This document shows positions 26,042-33,559 of a stretch of 64,000 nucleotides of DNA, piece by piece. The position numbers and the translations under genes were made by a program. The notes beneath the pieces were generated by a model. That model saw only the letters and a list, made by a program, of their open reading frames with translations, was not told the DNA's origin and searched no databases. Each line of letters starts with the position of its first letter. Position 1 is the stretch's first letter. Source of the stretch: Phycisphaerales bacterium. GTDB taxonomy: Bacteria > Planctomycetota > Phycisphaerae > Phycisphaerales > SM1A02. Where the stretch lies: NCBI GenBank assembly GCA_022446885.1, contig JAKVBU010000010.1, forward strand, positions 1 through 64,000, read 5' to 3'.

Positions 26042-26185
26042 ATGAGGATTCTGATGCGAAACAAGTGTGTTTTGACAGCCTTGTTGGCTATTGCAGGCGG
26101 CGCTCATGCCGATCTTGACGGCGACGGCTCGGTGGGTGCGTCTGATCTGCTCATGGTGCTGGCCCAGTGGGGGCCGTGCGATTGA
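26042..26185 (+). CDS. Secreted 47-residue mini-dockerin protein
   Basis: A tiny gene with ATG at 26042 and TGA at 26183-26185. The protein starts with a good signal peptide (basic MRNK, hydrophobic VLTALLAIAGG, cleavage after AHA). What remains is 23-24 residues: one dockerin-like repeat, DLDGDGSVGASDLLMVLAQWG, ending PCD. So the mature peptide would be just the calcium-binding motif that closes the large secreted proteins here. No Shine-Dalgarno is seen. It may be a real small secreted peptide or a gene whose middle has been deleted in frame; both ends are intact, which favours either a clean deletion or function. Confidence 0.55.
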   Translation: MRILMRNKCVLTALLAIAGGAHADLDGDGSVGASDLLMVLAQWGPCD

Positions 26186-26265
26186 TCATGGCGGTGTGCC
26201 ATGTGGGTTCTGGCCTGCCAATCAGATTAGACTGCTGATCATCATCTCTTACGAGGAGGGCTGTC

Positions 26266-26568
26266 ATGCACATGCTCGTCATCAATTTTCAGCTGCACGA
26301 ACTCAGTCACGAGGCCTTTGAGGGGATTGCCCAAGAGGTCGCTCCGGCGTTCGCCGCGATCCCGGGGCTCGTCTCCAAAACATTCCTGTCGAACCCGGAG
26401 ACCAACACCTACGGCGGTGTCTATGTGTTCGAGAACGAGCAGGCCATGCGCGAGTATCAGGCATCGGACTTGTACGCCGGCTTGGGCGCCAACGAGCACT
26501 TTGTGAACATGCAGGTGCGAGACTTCGGCGTGCTTGAAGGACCGTCAAAGATCACGCGGGCGATGTGA
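26266..26568 (+). CDS. YdhR-like monooxygenase-family protein
   Basis: A 100-residue protein of the YdhR type, small dimeric alpha/beta-barrel (ferredoxin-like) proteins. It shows MLVINFQL, then FEGIAQEVAPAFAAIPGLVSKTFL, NPETNTYGGVYVFENEQAM and a C-terminal strand. YdhR relatives may act as cofactor-free monooxygenases on aromatic compounds, but no substrate is known. GAGGAGG 8 nt before ATG is a strong ribosome site, and TAGACT at 26228-26233 may be the -10. Confidence 0.8.
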   Translation: MHMLVINFQLHELSHEAFEGIAQEVAPAFAAIPGLVSKTFLSNPETNTYGGVYVFENEQAMREYQASDLYAGLGANEHFVNMQVRDFGVLEGPSKITRAM

Positions 26569-26589
26569 CGCGACAATCAGGCCTCGTGC

Positions 26590-26898
26590 CTACTTGTCGT
26601 CGTCCATCACGCTAGGCAGCCAGTTCTCGATCACAACGAGGTGATTGGGAGGCCCATCGTCCACGCCCGGCTCGATGGTCCAGCACCGCCCAGTCACATC
26701 AGTTGCGTACGCGAAGGCATCGGAGGAGAACACCCACGGGAAGGATGTCTCCTGGCCCAGCACGATCTGGCCTTCGGTGTCTCGAGAAACCGGCACCATC
26801 CACGCTTGATTCGAGTCATCCAAAAACCACACCGACTCCATGCCCGCATCGTCCACATGCCAGACGTGCCCATTCACCGGACGACGGCTCACACACAC
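26590..26898 (-). CDS. Small hypothetical protein after the helicase
   Basis: A 102-residue acidic protein, rich in Trp, Asp and Val, with no signal peptide, membrane segment or known motif. Short repeated-looking strands (HVWHVDDAGMESVWFLDD, AYATDVTGRCWTIEPG) suggest a small beta domain. The GTG at 26898 lies 4 nt after the helicase stop, so it would be the second gene of that operon; GTG codons at 26892 and 26877 are alternatives. The end converges on the YdhR-like gene 21 nt away. Confidence 0.5.
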   Translation of the reverse strand: MCVSRRPVNGHVWHVDDAGMESVWFLDDSNQAWMVPVSRDTEGQIVLGQETSFPWVFSSDAFAYATDVTGRCWTIEPGVDDGPPNHLVVIENWLPSVMDDDK

Positions 26899-26902
26899 CT
26901 CT

Positions 26903-28963
26903 TCACCCGATGCCTAGACGCTTGGAGGTCCCACGCCGGCTGGAGTTGCTCACCCGGCGGCCGCCGTCGCGCTTGGGCTTTGCCCCTCCTTGTTGGACAG
27001 GTTTGCTGCCATTGGGCTTGCCCCTGTATCCGCCAGACTTGCCCTTGGTGCCGCTGCGAGTATCACTGTCGCTGCGAGCAGTTCGGCTTTCGCCATCACG
27101 CTTCCACTTGGGCTTGAATCCGCCTTCTCGCTTGGGCTTGAAGCCGCCAGCCTTCTTGTGGTCGCCCGCCTTGCCCTTGTAGCCACCACGACGCTCGCCC
27201 CCGTCGCGACCTTCACCATCGCGTTGCCACTTGGGCTTGATTCCGCCTTCTCGTTTGGGCTTGAAGCCGCCGGGCTTGCCCTTGTAGCCACCACGACGCT
27301 CACCGCCGTCGCGACCTTCACCATCGCGTTGCCACTTGGGCTTGAAGCCGCCGGGCTTGCCCTTATAGCCGCCGCGGCGCTCACCGCCGTCGCGACCTTC
27401 ACCATCGCGTTGCCACTTGGGCTTGAATCCGCCTTCTCGTTTGGGCTTGAAGCTGCCCGCCTTGCCCTTATAGCCACCGCGGCGTTCACCGCCGTCGCGA
27501 CCTTCGCCATCGCGTTGCCACTTGGGCTTGAAGCCGCCTTCTCGTTTGGGCTTGAAGCTGCCCGCCTTGCCCTTATAGCCACCGCGGCGTTCGCCGCCGT
27601 CGCGACCTTCGCCATCGCGTTGCCACTTGGGCTTGAAGCCGCCTTCTCGTTTGGGCTTAAATCCGCCAGCCTTGCCCTTGTGGCCACCGCGGCGCTCTGG
27701 CGCTGTTTGCCGCGATGAGCGGTGCTGATCGTTGGCGCGTGGGGTTGCCTGTGCGGGGGCTGCTTCTGGCTGGTCCACCCGCGGCGGGGTCGTCATGGCA
27801 GGGAGTTCCTCTGCGTCAGGCAATATGACCTGCGTGCGGCGTTCAATGGCCCGCAGCAGTTTTGCCTGGTCAGGGCAGCAGAACGTCACGGCTGTGCCCG
27901 TAGCGCCGGCTCTGGCGGTGCGACCGATTCGGTGCACCCAGGTTTCGGGGTCGACGGGCATGTCGTAATTGACCACGTGGGTGACGTCGTCGACGTCCAG
28001 GCCGCGTGATGCAATATCAGTTGCGACCAGGACCCGAATTCGGCCGGACTTGAAGTCCTTCATCGTGGTGTTGCGGGCTGCCTGCGTCTTGTTGGCGTGA
28101 ATGGCATCGGCGCCGACGCCGGATCGAGCGAGCCGCTTCGCTACTTTGTCCGCCCCGTACTTGGTGCGGGTGAAGACGAGCGCTCTCTGCACTCGATCTT
28201 CGGCCAGTACATGCGTGAGCAACTGCACCTTGCGATGAGGCTCGACCATGAACAGCCGCTGTTCGATCGTGTCAAGCGTGGTCGATTCCGGCGCTGTCTC
28301 GACGAGTTCAGGATCTCGCATGAGATCGTCGGCCAGCGTGCGGATGGTGCCTGAGATCGTCGCCGAGAACAGCAGCGTCTGTCGCTGATCGGGCATCAGG
28401 GCCACGATTCGGCGAATGTCGTGCACGAAGCCCATGTCCAGCATGCGGTCGGCTTCGTCAAGTACGAGCGTCTCCACCTGACTCAAGTTGATGATGCCCT
28501 GCTCCTGCAGGTCTTTGAGCCGCCCTGGTGTAGCAACAAGCACGTCAGCGCCACGCCGCAATGCCCGCACCTGGTGATATTGATTGACGCCGCCGTAGAC
28601 CACGCCGTATCCGAGTTTGAGTTGACGGCCGTAGCTCACAAATCGCTCGTGAATCTGGGTGGCAAGCTCACGGGTGGGGCACAAGATCAACGCACGTGGT
28701 GACACAGTGCGACGCTGCCCGCGATTGCGATCGAATCGAGCCGCCTTGCCTTCAAGGCCGCTGTCTGACTCGGCCAAGCGATGCAGGATCGGCAGGGCGA
28801 AGGCGCAGGTCTTGCCTGTGCCTGTCTGGGCTGTGCCCAATATGTCACGGCCTGCCATGGCCGGAGGAATGGCCCCAGCCTGGATATCGGTGGCGGTTGT
28901 GTAGCCTTCGGCGGTCACCGCGCGAACGATGGGCTCGACAAGCCCGAGATCGGCAAAATGCAT
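26903..28963 (-). CDS. DEAD-box RNA helicase with repetitive basic tail (RhlE-like)
   Basis: A 686-residue RNA helicase. The core has the Q motif (TATDIQAGAIP), Walker A AQTGTGKT (45-52), PTRELA, DEAD (169-172), SAT (200-202), the ARG-like ASRGLDV and HRIGRTARAG. An insert with charged residues (about 66-88) lies between motifs I and Ia. After about residue 420 a tail of six near-identical repeats follows, each built from RRGGYKGKAGSFKPK, REGGFKPKWQRD and GEGRDGGE, before a Lys/Ser-rich end. Such RGG/lysine tails bind RNA. Likely roles are ribosome assembly, cold growth or RNA decay. A promoter about 165 nt upstream gives a long leader. Confidence 0.93.
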   Translation of the reverse strand: MHFADLGLVEPIVRAVTAEGYTTATDIQAGAIPPAMAGRDILGTAQTGTGKTCAFALPILHRLAESDSGLEGKAARFDRNRGQRRTVSPRALILCPTRELATQIHERFVSYGRQLKLGYGVVYGGVNQYHQVRALRRGADVLVATPGRLKDLQEQGIINLSQVETLVLDEADRMLDMGFVHDIRRIVALMPDQRQTLLFSATISGTIRTLADDLMRDPELVETAPESTTLDTIEQRLFMVEPHRKVQLLTHVLAEDRVQRALVFTRTKYGADKVAKRLARSGVGADAIHANKTQAARNTTMKDFKSGRIRVLVATDIASRGLDVDDVTHVVNYDMPVDPETWVHRIGRTARAGATGTAVTFCCPDQAKLLRAIERRTQVILPDAEELPAMTTPPRVDQPEAAPAQATPRANDQHRSSRQTAPERRGGHKGKAGGFKPKREGGFKPKWQRDGEGRDGGERRGGYKGKAGSFKPKREGGFKPKWQRDGEGRDGGERRGGYKGKAGSFKPKREGGFKPKWQRDGEGRDGGERRGGYKGKPGGFKPKWQRDGEGRDGGERRGGYKGKPGGFKPKREGGIKPKWQRDGEGRDGGERRGGYKGKAGDHKKAGGFKPKREGGFKPKWKRDGESRTARSDSDTRSGTKGKSGGYRGKPNGSKPVQQGGAKPKRDGGRRVSNSSRRGTSKRLGIG
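27050..27700 (-). repeat. Tandem repeats inside the helicase gene
   Basis: Six in-frame units of about 105 nt (35 codons) or 81 nt (27 codons, lacking the REGGFKPK part). The fourth unit is the short form and the fifth has REGGIKPK; the last has an extra DHKKAGG. Neighbouring copies are almost identical at the DNA level, so the array probably expands and contracts by slippage or recombination. All six frames stay open across much of it, which explains long false frames on both strands. Confidence 0.85.
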
Positions 28964-29533
28964 TGGTCAGGTTCCGTGTTGTCTGCTGGCGTTGCCACGT
29001 GGTGGTGACAGGCCGGGTGGGGGAATGTGAGGGTGCCCAATCGGGCCCCTTTAAGTCGTGCAGACGCCTCCCCCTACGGTGCTTGCGGTGAATCCGCTGG
29101 CCCGTTGCGGCTGCTTGTGAACACAAGATTGTACCAGAACACTGTTGCGGCGTACACGGGTGGGCCAATTGGAGTGGCCCGACAGGTTTGTACTGCCATT
29201 GACAGGACCCGGATGCAGGCTTCTAGGCTGTCCAAGAGGGCCTAGTGGCCGTTGATCAAGGCTTGGTTGTGTGCTTCGTCAATGCGCGATTGGCCGCAAC
29301 TGTTCTCTCTGCAGTTCTCCCAACAAACTGGGCACACATCCCGTTCAGGAGCGCCTAGGGGCTCTTGAGCGGTCTCTTCGCCTCGCTGCCCAGGGTTGCC
29401 AGCGTGTGTGTCATGGCCGTTTGGTTCGAGTCCGGAATTCGCCTGTTCATCGGGTGGGTGCGGGCGCGGACAGACCTGAAGCAGCCCTGATTCCCATCAA
29501 CAACTCTTTGAAACCCCAGACTCGAGGTTCCTC
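28964..29533. other. Helicase leader and divergent intergenic region
   Basis: About 570 nt. The right part next to the helicase is a likely long leader (see the promoter at 29114-29133). The rest, up to the C25 peptidase, has no convincing gene; it contains a 15-nt stretch (29361-29375) shared with the repeat element at 19230-19244. Confidence 0.45.
29114..29133 (-). promoter_or_regulatory. Extended -10 promoter with a palindrome at the start site
   Basis: On the minus strand TGGTACAAT gives an extended -10 (TACAAT at 29128-29133). Directly after it lies the inverted repeat CTTGTGAACACAAG (29114-29127), so the predicted +1 falls inside the palindrome, a good place for an operator. The transcript would have a ~158-nt leader before the helicase ATG, as cold-shock RNA helicase genes often do. 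Confidence 0.45.
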
Positions 29534-31798
29534 ATGCCCGTATCAAACATGCCCCGCACCAATGGCGCCCGCACACTCGGCGCTGCAGTCTTTCTGGCGA
29601 TATGTCCTTTGGCCTTGGCCGATGACGCCCGCCATTGGATCGCGTTCGACAACTCGCCCGCCGGCACCGCTCCGACCGTGGTGTTGATGCCGGATCAGAG
29701 TTCGATCGATGCATCAACCTTCAAGGTCGTCGTGCACGGCATGTGGTCAGAGGATCGAATCGTGCCCGGAACCAGCGACCGACTCCAGGCGCTCTCACTG
29801 CCGGGGCAACATGCGCCAGCGACCAACGCCCTGGGGCTGCCGGAACTGCCCGGCATCGGCCTGCATCTGGCCTGCACCAAACATGGCGCAAACGGCGAAG
29901 GGGCAATCGAGCGAGTCGTGATAGAGCCGGTTTCGCAGATCGCACTCGACGGCCTGGTGCCGTGGCCCGCCCAGCCAGATGACGGCATCGATCGGTCTGA
30001 TGGAAGTGATGGCGCCTTCTATTACGACGCCGACTTCTATCAGCAAGCGTCAGAGCCCTTTCCCCTCGAAGACGCTCGGCTGACGTCGCCGCCATTCAAG
30101 TACCGCGGTGTACCCAGTCAGGCCTGCGCTGCAACCTGCATGCGCAGCATTCCATCCCAGAAGCGACTCATCGTAGACACCACCTTCATCTGCAAGGTGC
30201 AGTTTGCCGGCGAGCGGGCCGATGAAGTGTCACTGACCCCCCGGGCTGCAGTGGCATTCGACATGCGCTATCACAATTCAATCCTGTGGTGGGACCTGTC
30301 GCTGAGCCGAATGAACATGGCGGCGACCGAGGGCGATTACCTCATCGTCACCGCAAACAAGTACATCAACGAGTTGATGCCGCTCATTCGGCAGAAGATC
30401 GAACGAGGGCTGCACGTCACGATTGTGACGACCGAGAGCCTGGGGGCGGGATTCGATGCGACCGACGTCAAGGACGCCATCGCTGACTGGTACGGCGACT
30501 GCCAGAACCAGTTTGAGGCCTACGTGCTGCTCATCGGTGACGTCGATGAGATGCCCATGCATGTTGATCCACTGAATGCACTGCCTTCAGACCACTACTA
30601 CGTGTGCCTTGATGACGAGCTCTATCCCTCGTGTGAGATCGGCCGGTACTCGGTCGATTCAGAGTCTGATTTGGCCGAGCAGATTTCCAAGACGATGACC
30701 TACTCCGAGTCTCCGATGCTCTTTTCCGGCCACTACAAGCGGTCGCTGCTGGCCGCTCACGAGCAGGAGAGCAAAAACTACGTCGAGTGCATCGAAGACA
30801 TCGAGGCCGCCACCTACTGGGGCGTCACCCCTTCCTTCACGATGTACTCGGGCCGTGAGGCCGGGTCTACCGTCGCCAATGTGGTGAATGACATCAGCAA
30901 TACGCACTACGGCTTGGTGATGTACCGCGGCCACGGCTGGCAGCGCAAGTGGAGCGATTGGAACATCGCCAACGAAGACCTGTTCGAGTCAGATGTTGCG
31001 GGCTTGGCCAACGGCGATCACACGCCCATCGTCGTGTCTGTGGCTTGTGGCAACAGCAAGATTGACCAGGCGGAAGATCTCGATGACTGCATCGGTGAGA
31101 TCTGGATGGAAGGGTCGAAGAACGGCGCCGTGGCGCATATTGGCTCCATTCGATCCAGTTACACGACTCCCAATCACGAGTTTGCCAAGTCCTTCCACAA
31201 GTACTACTGGTCTGGCTACAACACCAGTCTCGGCGAAATGATGCAGGATGCCTGGCTCTCGGCTCGACTGGCCGTCTCGGACGCGTCGCGCGCCGAGAAG
31301 AACATCTACATGTCGCAGTTGCTCGGTGATCCAGAGTTGCGTCCGTGGCGTACGTCGCCGATCGGTCTGCGGCTTGAAACACTGCCGCAGTTTGAGGCTG
31401 GTCAAATGGACTACCAGTTCGAACTGGATTTGCAGGACGTGCCCTTTGATCCCTCTGACGTGATCCTGGTGATGGTCGTGAACGACGAGATCCGAGGCAT
31501 GGGGCGCTTCAGCGCTGATGGAGGCCTTCAGCTTCCAGCCGAGCTCGATGCCGATGATCAGGTTGTGATCCGTCTGCACACGGAAGTGGCCAACTCCACC
31601 GACGCCCGTTACGAGTCGGACGTGCAGGATGAGACATCCTGCGTCGAAGATCTCGATGGGAGTGGCACCGTTGATGTCAACGATCTGCTGGTGATGATCA
31701 GCATGTGGGCGACCGAAGCGGGTGATCTTGACGGCGATGGAACGACCAATGTCAATGATCTGCTCGTTGTGCTGGCAGCATTCGGCCCCTGCAGCTGA
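29534..31798 (+). CDS. C25 (gingipain-like) cysteine peptidase with dockerin-like end
   Basis: A 754-residue secreted peptidase of family C25. It has a signal peptide (LGAAVFLAICPLALA), an N-terminal beta-rich pro-part to about residue 250, and a caspase-like catalytic domain. The region DYLIVTANKYINELMPLI and YVLLIGDVDEMP mark its start; the catalytic His467 is in YRGHGW and Cys505 in VSVACGNS. A beta-sandwich part follows from about residue 600, and the end has two dockerin-like repeats, DLDGSGTVDVNDLLVMISMW and DLDGDGTTNVNDLLVVLAAFG. It would act outside the cell on proteins. Cleavage preference (Arg, Lys or other) cannot be told. Confidence 0.88.
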   Translation: MPVSNMPRTNGARTLGAAVFLAICPLALADDARHWIAFDNSPAGTAPTVVLMPDQSSIDASTFKVVVHGMWSEDRIVPGTSDRLQALSLPGQHAPATNALGLPELPGIGLHLACTKHGANGEGAIERVVIEPVSQIALDGLVPWPAQPDDGIDRSDGSDGAFYYDADFYQQASEPFPLEDARLTSPPFKYRGVPSQACAATCMRSIPSQKRLIVDTTFICKVQFAGERADEVSLTPRAAVAFDMRYHNSILWWDLSLSRMNMAATEGDYLIVTANKYINELMPLIRQKIERGLHVTIVTTESLGAGFDATDVKDAIADWYGDCQNQFEAYVLLIGDVDEMPMHVDPLNALPSDHYYVCLDDELYPSCEIGRYSVDSESDLAEQISKTMTYSESPMLFSGHYKRSLLAAHEQESKNYVECIEDIEAATYWGVTPSFTMYSGREAGSTVANVVNDISNTHYGLVMYRGHGWQRKWSDWNIANEDLFESDVAGLANGDHTPIVVSVACGNSKIDQAEDLDDCIGEIWMEGSKNGAVAHIGSIRSSYTTPNHEFAKSFHKYYWSGYNTSLGEMMQDAWLSARLAVSDASRAEKNIYMSQLLGDPELRPWRTSPIGLRLETLPQFEAGQMDYQFELDLQDVPFDPSDVILVMVVNDEIRGMGRFSADGGLQLPAELDADDQVVIRLHTEVANSTDARYESDVQDETSCVEDLDGSGTVDVNDLLVMISMWATEAGDLDGDGTTNVNDLLVVLAAFGPCS

Positions 31799-31830
31799 TC
31801 CAAATCACGGTCAGTGACACCATGTGTGCA

Positions 31831-31863
31831 CAACGCTCGGCCTCCTTGGGGGGCCGGGCGTTG
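31831..31863. terminator. Hairpin between convergent genes
   Basis: A 12-bp stem, CAACGCTCGGCC with GGCCGGGCGTTG, one T-G pair and a 9-nt loop, lies between the convergent C25 peptidase and DUF1080 genes. There is no T-tract; it could end transcription from either side. Confidence 0.55.
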
Positions 31864-31925
31864 GCATGTGCATGATCGCGGTGGTATCTGGGCGCTCTCA
31901 AGTTGGCCCGTGCAGGAGATCTGGC

Positions 31926-32759
31926 TCAGGGCAGTTCTCGAATGCGCAGGTTGCGGAAATCGATGGCTGAACCCTCCGACTCCAGCGCCAGATAGCCCGT
32001 TGCTGGATTGCAGTCGGAGCCGCCAGAGACTTCATGGCCATTGACCCACAAGCGAACCTCGCCGTTGATGGCACGGATGTAATAGTGATTCCACTGTCCG
32101 GTGTCGCGGGTGTGATTTGCATTGGGAAAGGACCTGCGACCGTTGGGTGCCGCTGGCGCAAAGGGCTTCATGGTGCTCTTGCCCACTGGGAAGACGTCGC
32201 CATGGCAGGTAAACCAGTTCGGCTCGCCGTGACCGGCTTTGATGTGGGCGTCTCTGTACCCAAGGTCCAACACCTGACACTCAATGCCCTCAGGAAGACC
32301 AGGGCCCTTCAAACGATCCAACGTCGGCAGTGGAGACCACACGAAGATGCCTGAGTTGCCCGCATCACGCAGATGTCGCCACTGGCAGACGAACTCGAAA
32401 TTGGTGAAGGGCTTGGTGGACCGGATCACGCCCACAGGCTGGCCGGTGCAGTGGACGCCGTCGCCAGACCAGGTCCAGGTGTCTTCATGGCAGTTGACGT
32501 TGACAAAATCGGATTCGCCCATGGTCCGCCAACCCTGCTCTGCTCCAGAGATGCTGGCCGAGTCGACCGGGGCTGGGTCCGACGCGGTGTCTTGGCGAAG
32601 GCCGCCGTGGGCAGACAGGCCCGCGACTGCCGCGCCTGATGCCGCAATCGCTCCGATGGCCCGGCGTCGGCTCAGGTCGCGCTGCGTTGGCGTTGGGTCT
32701 GTGGCCCCGGAGCCGATGATTGGACTGTCCTTTGATGCGCTGTCGTTTGGTGTAAGCAT
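31926..32759 (-). CDS. Tat-exported DUF1080 (3-keto-disaccharide hydrolase family) protein
   Basis: A 277-residue exported protein. The N-terminus has a twin-arginine signal (SRRRAIGAIAASGAAVAGL). The rest is a DUF1080 jelly-roll: WRTMGESDFVNVNCHEDTWTW, IRSTKPFTNFEFVCQWRH, NSGIFVWSP, GIECQVLDLGY, HGDVFPVGK, QWNHYYIRAINGEVRLWVNGHEVS and AIDFRNLRIREL. Family members in planctomycetes and Bacteroidota act on 3-keto sugars or are lectin-like. TAGCAT lies 6 nt before ATG 32759. Tat export suggests it folds in the cytoplasm, perhaps with a bound metal. Confidence 0.88.
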   Translation of the reverse strand: MLTPNDSASKDSPIIGSGATDPTPTQRDLSRRRAIGAIAASGAAVAGLSAHGGLRQDTASDPAPVDSASISGAEQGWRTMGESDFVNVNCHEDTWTWSGDGVHCTGQPVGVIRSTKPFTNFEFVCQWRHLRDAGNSGIFVWSPLPTLDRLKGPGLPEGIECQVLDLGYRDAHIKAGHGEPNWFTCHGDVFPVGKSTMKPFAPAAPNGRRSFPNANHTRDTGQWNHYYIRAINGEVRLWVNGHEVSGGSDCNPATGYLALESEGSAIDFRNLRIRELP

Positions 32760-32765
32760 GCCCCA

Positions 32766-32771
32766 ATGCTA
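32766..32771 (-). promoter_or_regulatory. -10 hexamer of the DUF1080 gene
   Basis: TAGCAT on the minus strand, 6 nt before the ATG at 32759, giving a leaderless message. Confidence 0.45.
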
Positions 32772-32820
32772 GGGCCGCTCAATGGTGGCCGTCGCGAGCA
32801 AACGTGTCCGATAGAATCGT

Positions 32821-33396
32821 GTGGACCAATCCGATCAGCCAACAGAGCCTGCCTCGGCCGTGCGGGGCGGCCCCAGCCGGGAGTTCGGCGCCTCCCAGGG
32901 GGCATCAAGATCCTCACTCATGAGGCGATTTGACCCGGGGTGGTGCTTTGTGCTGTCGGGGCTGGTCTTGCTGGCGGCAGCCTTGCTTGTGCCCGCTTGG
33001 CGAGACGTGCAGACGATTCGAGCGCAGGTCGGGGCGTTGGAACAACAGGTGGCGTTCGCCCGCGCCCGAGAACAGACCGGCCGAACACTGCTGGAAGCCC
33101 TCCGCAGCGACGACCCGGCTGTCTATCAACGGCTGGTGGCCTGGCAATGGAATCTGGTCCCGTTGGGCGATGAGCCCGTGATTCGAGAGCGACACGACGG
33201 CGGCATCAGCAGTTGGGTCGAAGCTCGAACCCCCATACCTGCCCCGGGCCAAGATGCGGTGGGTATGACAGCTCTGGAGCGTGTGCTGCAGGGGCCGTTT
33301 CGGCCTTGGGCGCTGGCACTGGGCGGGCTCCTTCTATTGCTTGGCATCGTGGTGCTACCGATGGGATCGCCCGCTTCACGCACCGCCGTCGCTTGA
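32821..33396 (+). CDS. Small two-span membrane protein, unknown
   Basis: A 191-residue protein, not recognised. It has an N-terminal disordered part, a membrane segment (about residues 42-60, FVLSGLVLLAAALLVPAW), a coiled coil (RAQVGALEQQVAFARAREQ), a loop outside the membrane, and a second segment near the end (ALALGGLLLLLGIVVLP). The shape recalls septum-type or secretion-accessory proteins of planctomycetes. The GTG at 32821 follows a TAGAAT (32812-32817) by only 3 nt; the ATG at 32920 would give a 158-residue form starting just before the first membrane segment. Confidence 0.6.
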   Translation: MDQSDQPTEPASAVRGGPSREFGASQGASRSSLMRRFDPGWCFVLSGLVLLAAALLVPAWRDVQTIRAQVGALEQQVAFARAREQTGRTLLEALRSDDPAVYQRLVAWQWNLVPLGDEPVIRERHDGGISSWVEARTPIPAPGQDAVGMTALERVLQGPFRPWALALGGLLLLLGIVVLPMGSPASRTAVA

Positions 33397-33559
33397 AGTC
33401 AATAGGGGCGTCGCCCCGAAGGCACGCTGAGAAGCTGGGTGGCTGCTGCTTGGTGCCTCGTGGCCCCAAGGCGTCAGTTTGGCCTCCATGACTGCCGACA
33501 TGGCCTGCCTTTGTGCCCGAGTTCGCAGCCGTCCTCAGGTTGCGGCACATGATGCATGC

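Noticed and set aside
27050-27700. CRISPR-like array
   Set aside because: The repeats are in frame, have no unique spacers and lie inside the helicase coding region.
26950-27718. Two 240-codon frames across the helicase repeats
   Set aside because: They are low-complexity readings of the tandem repeat in other frames.
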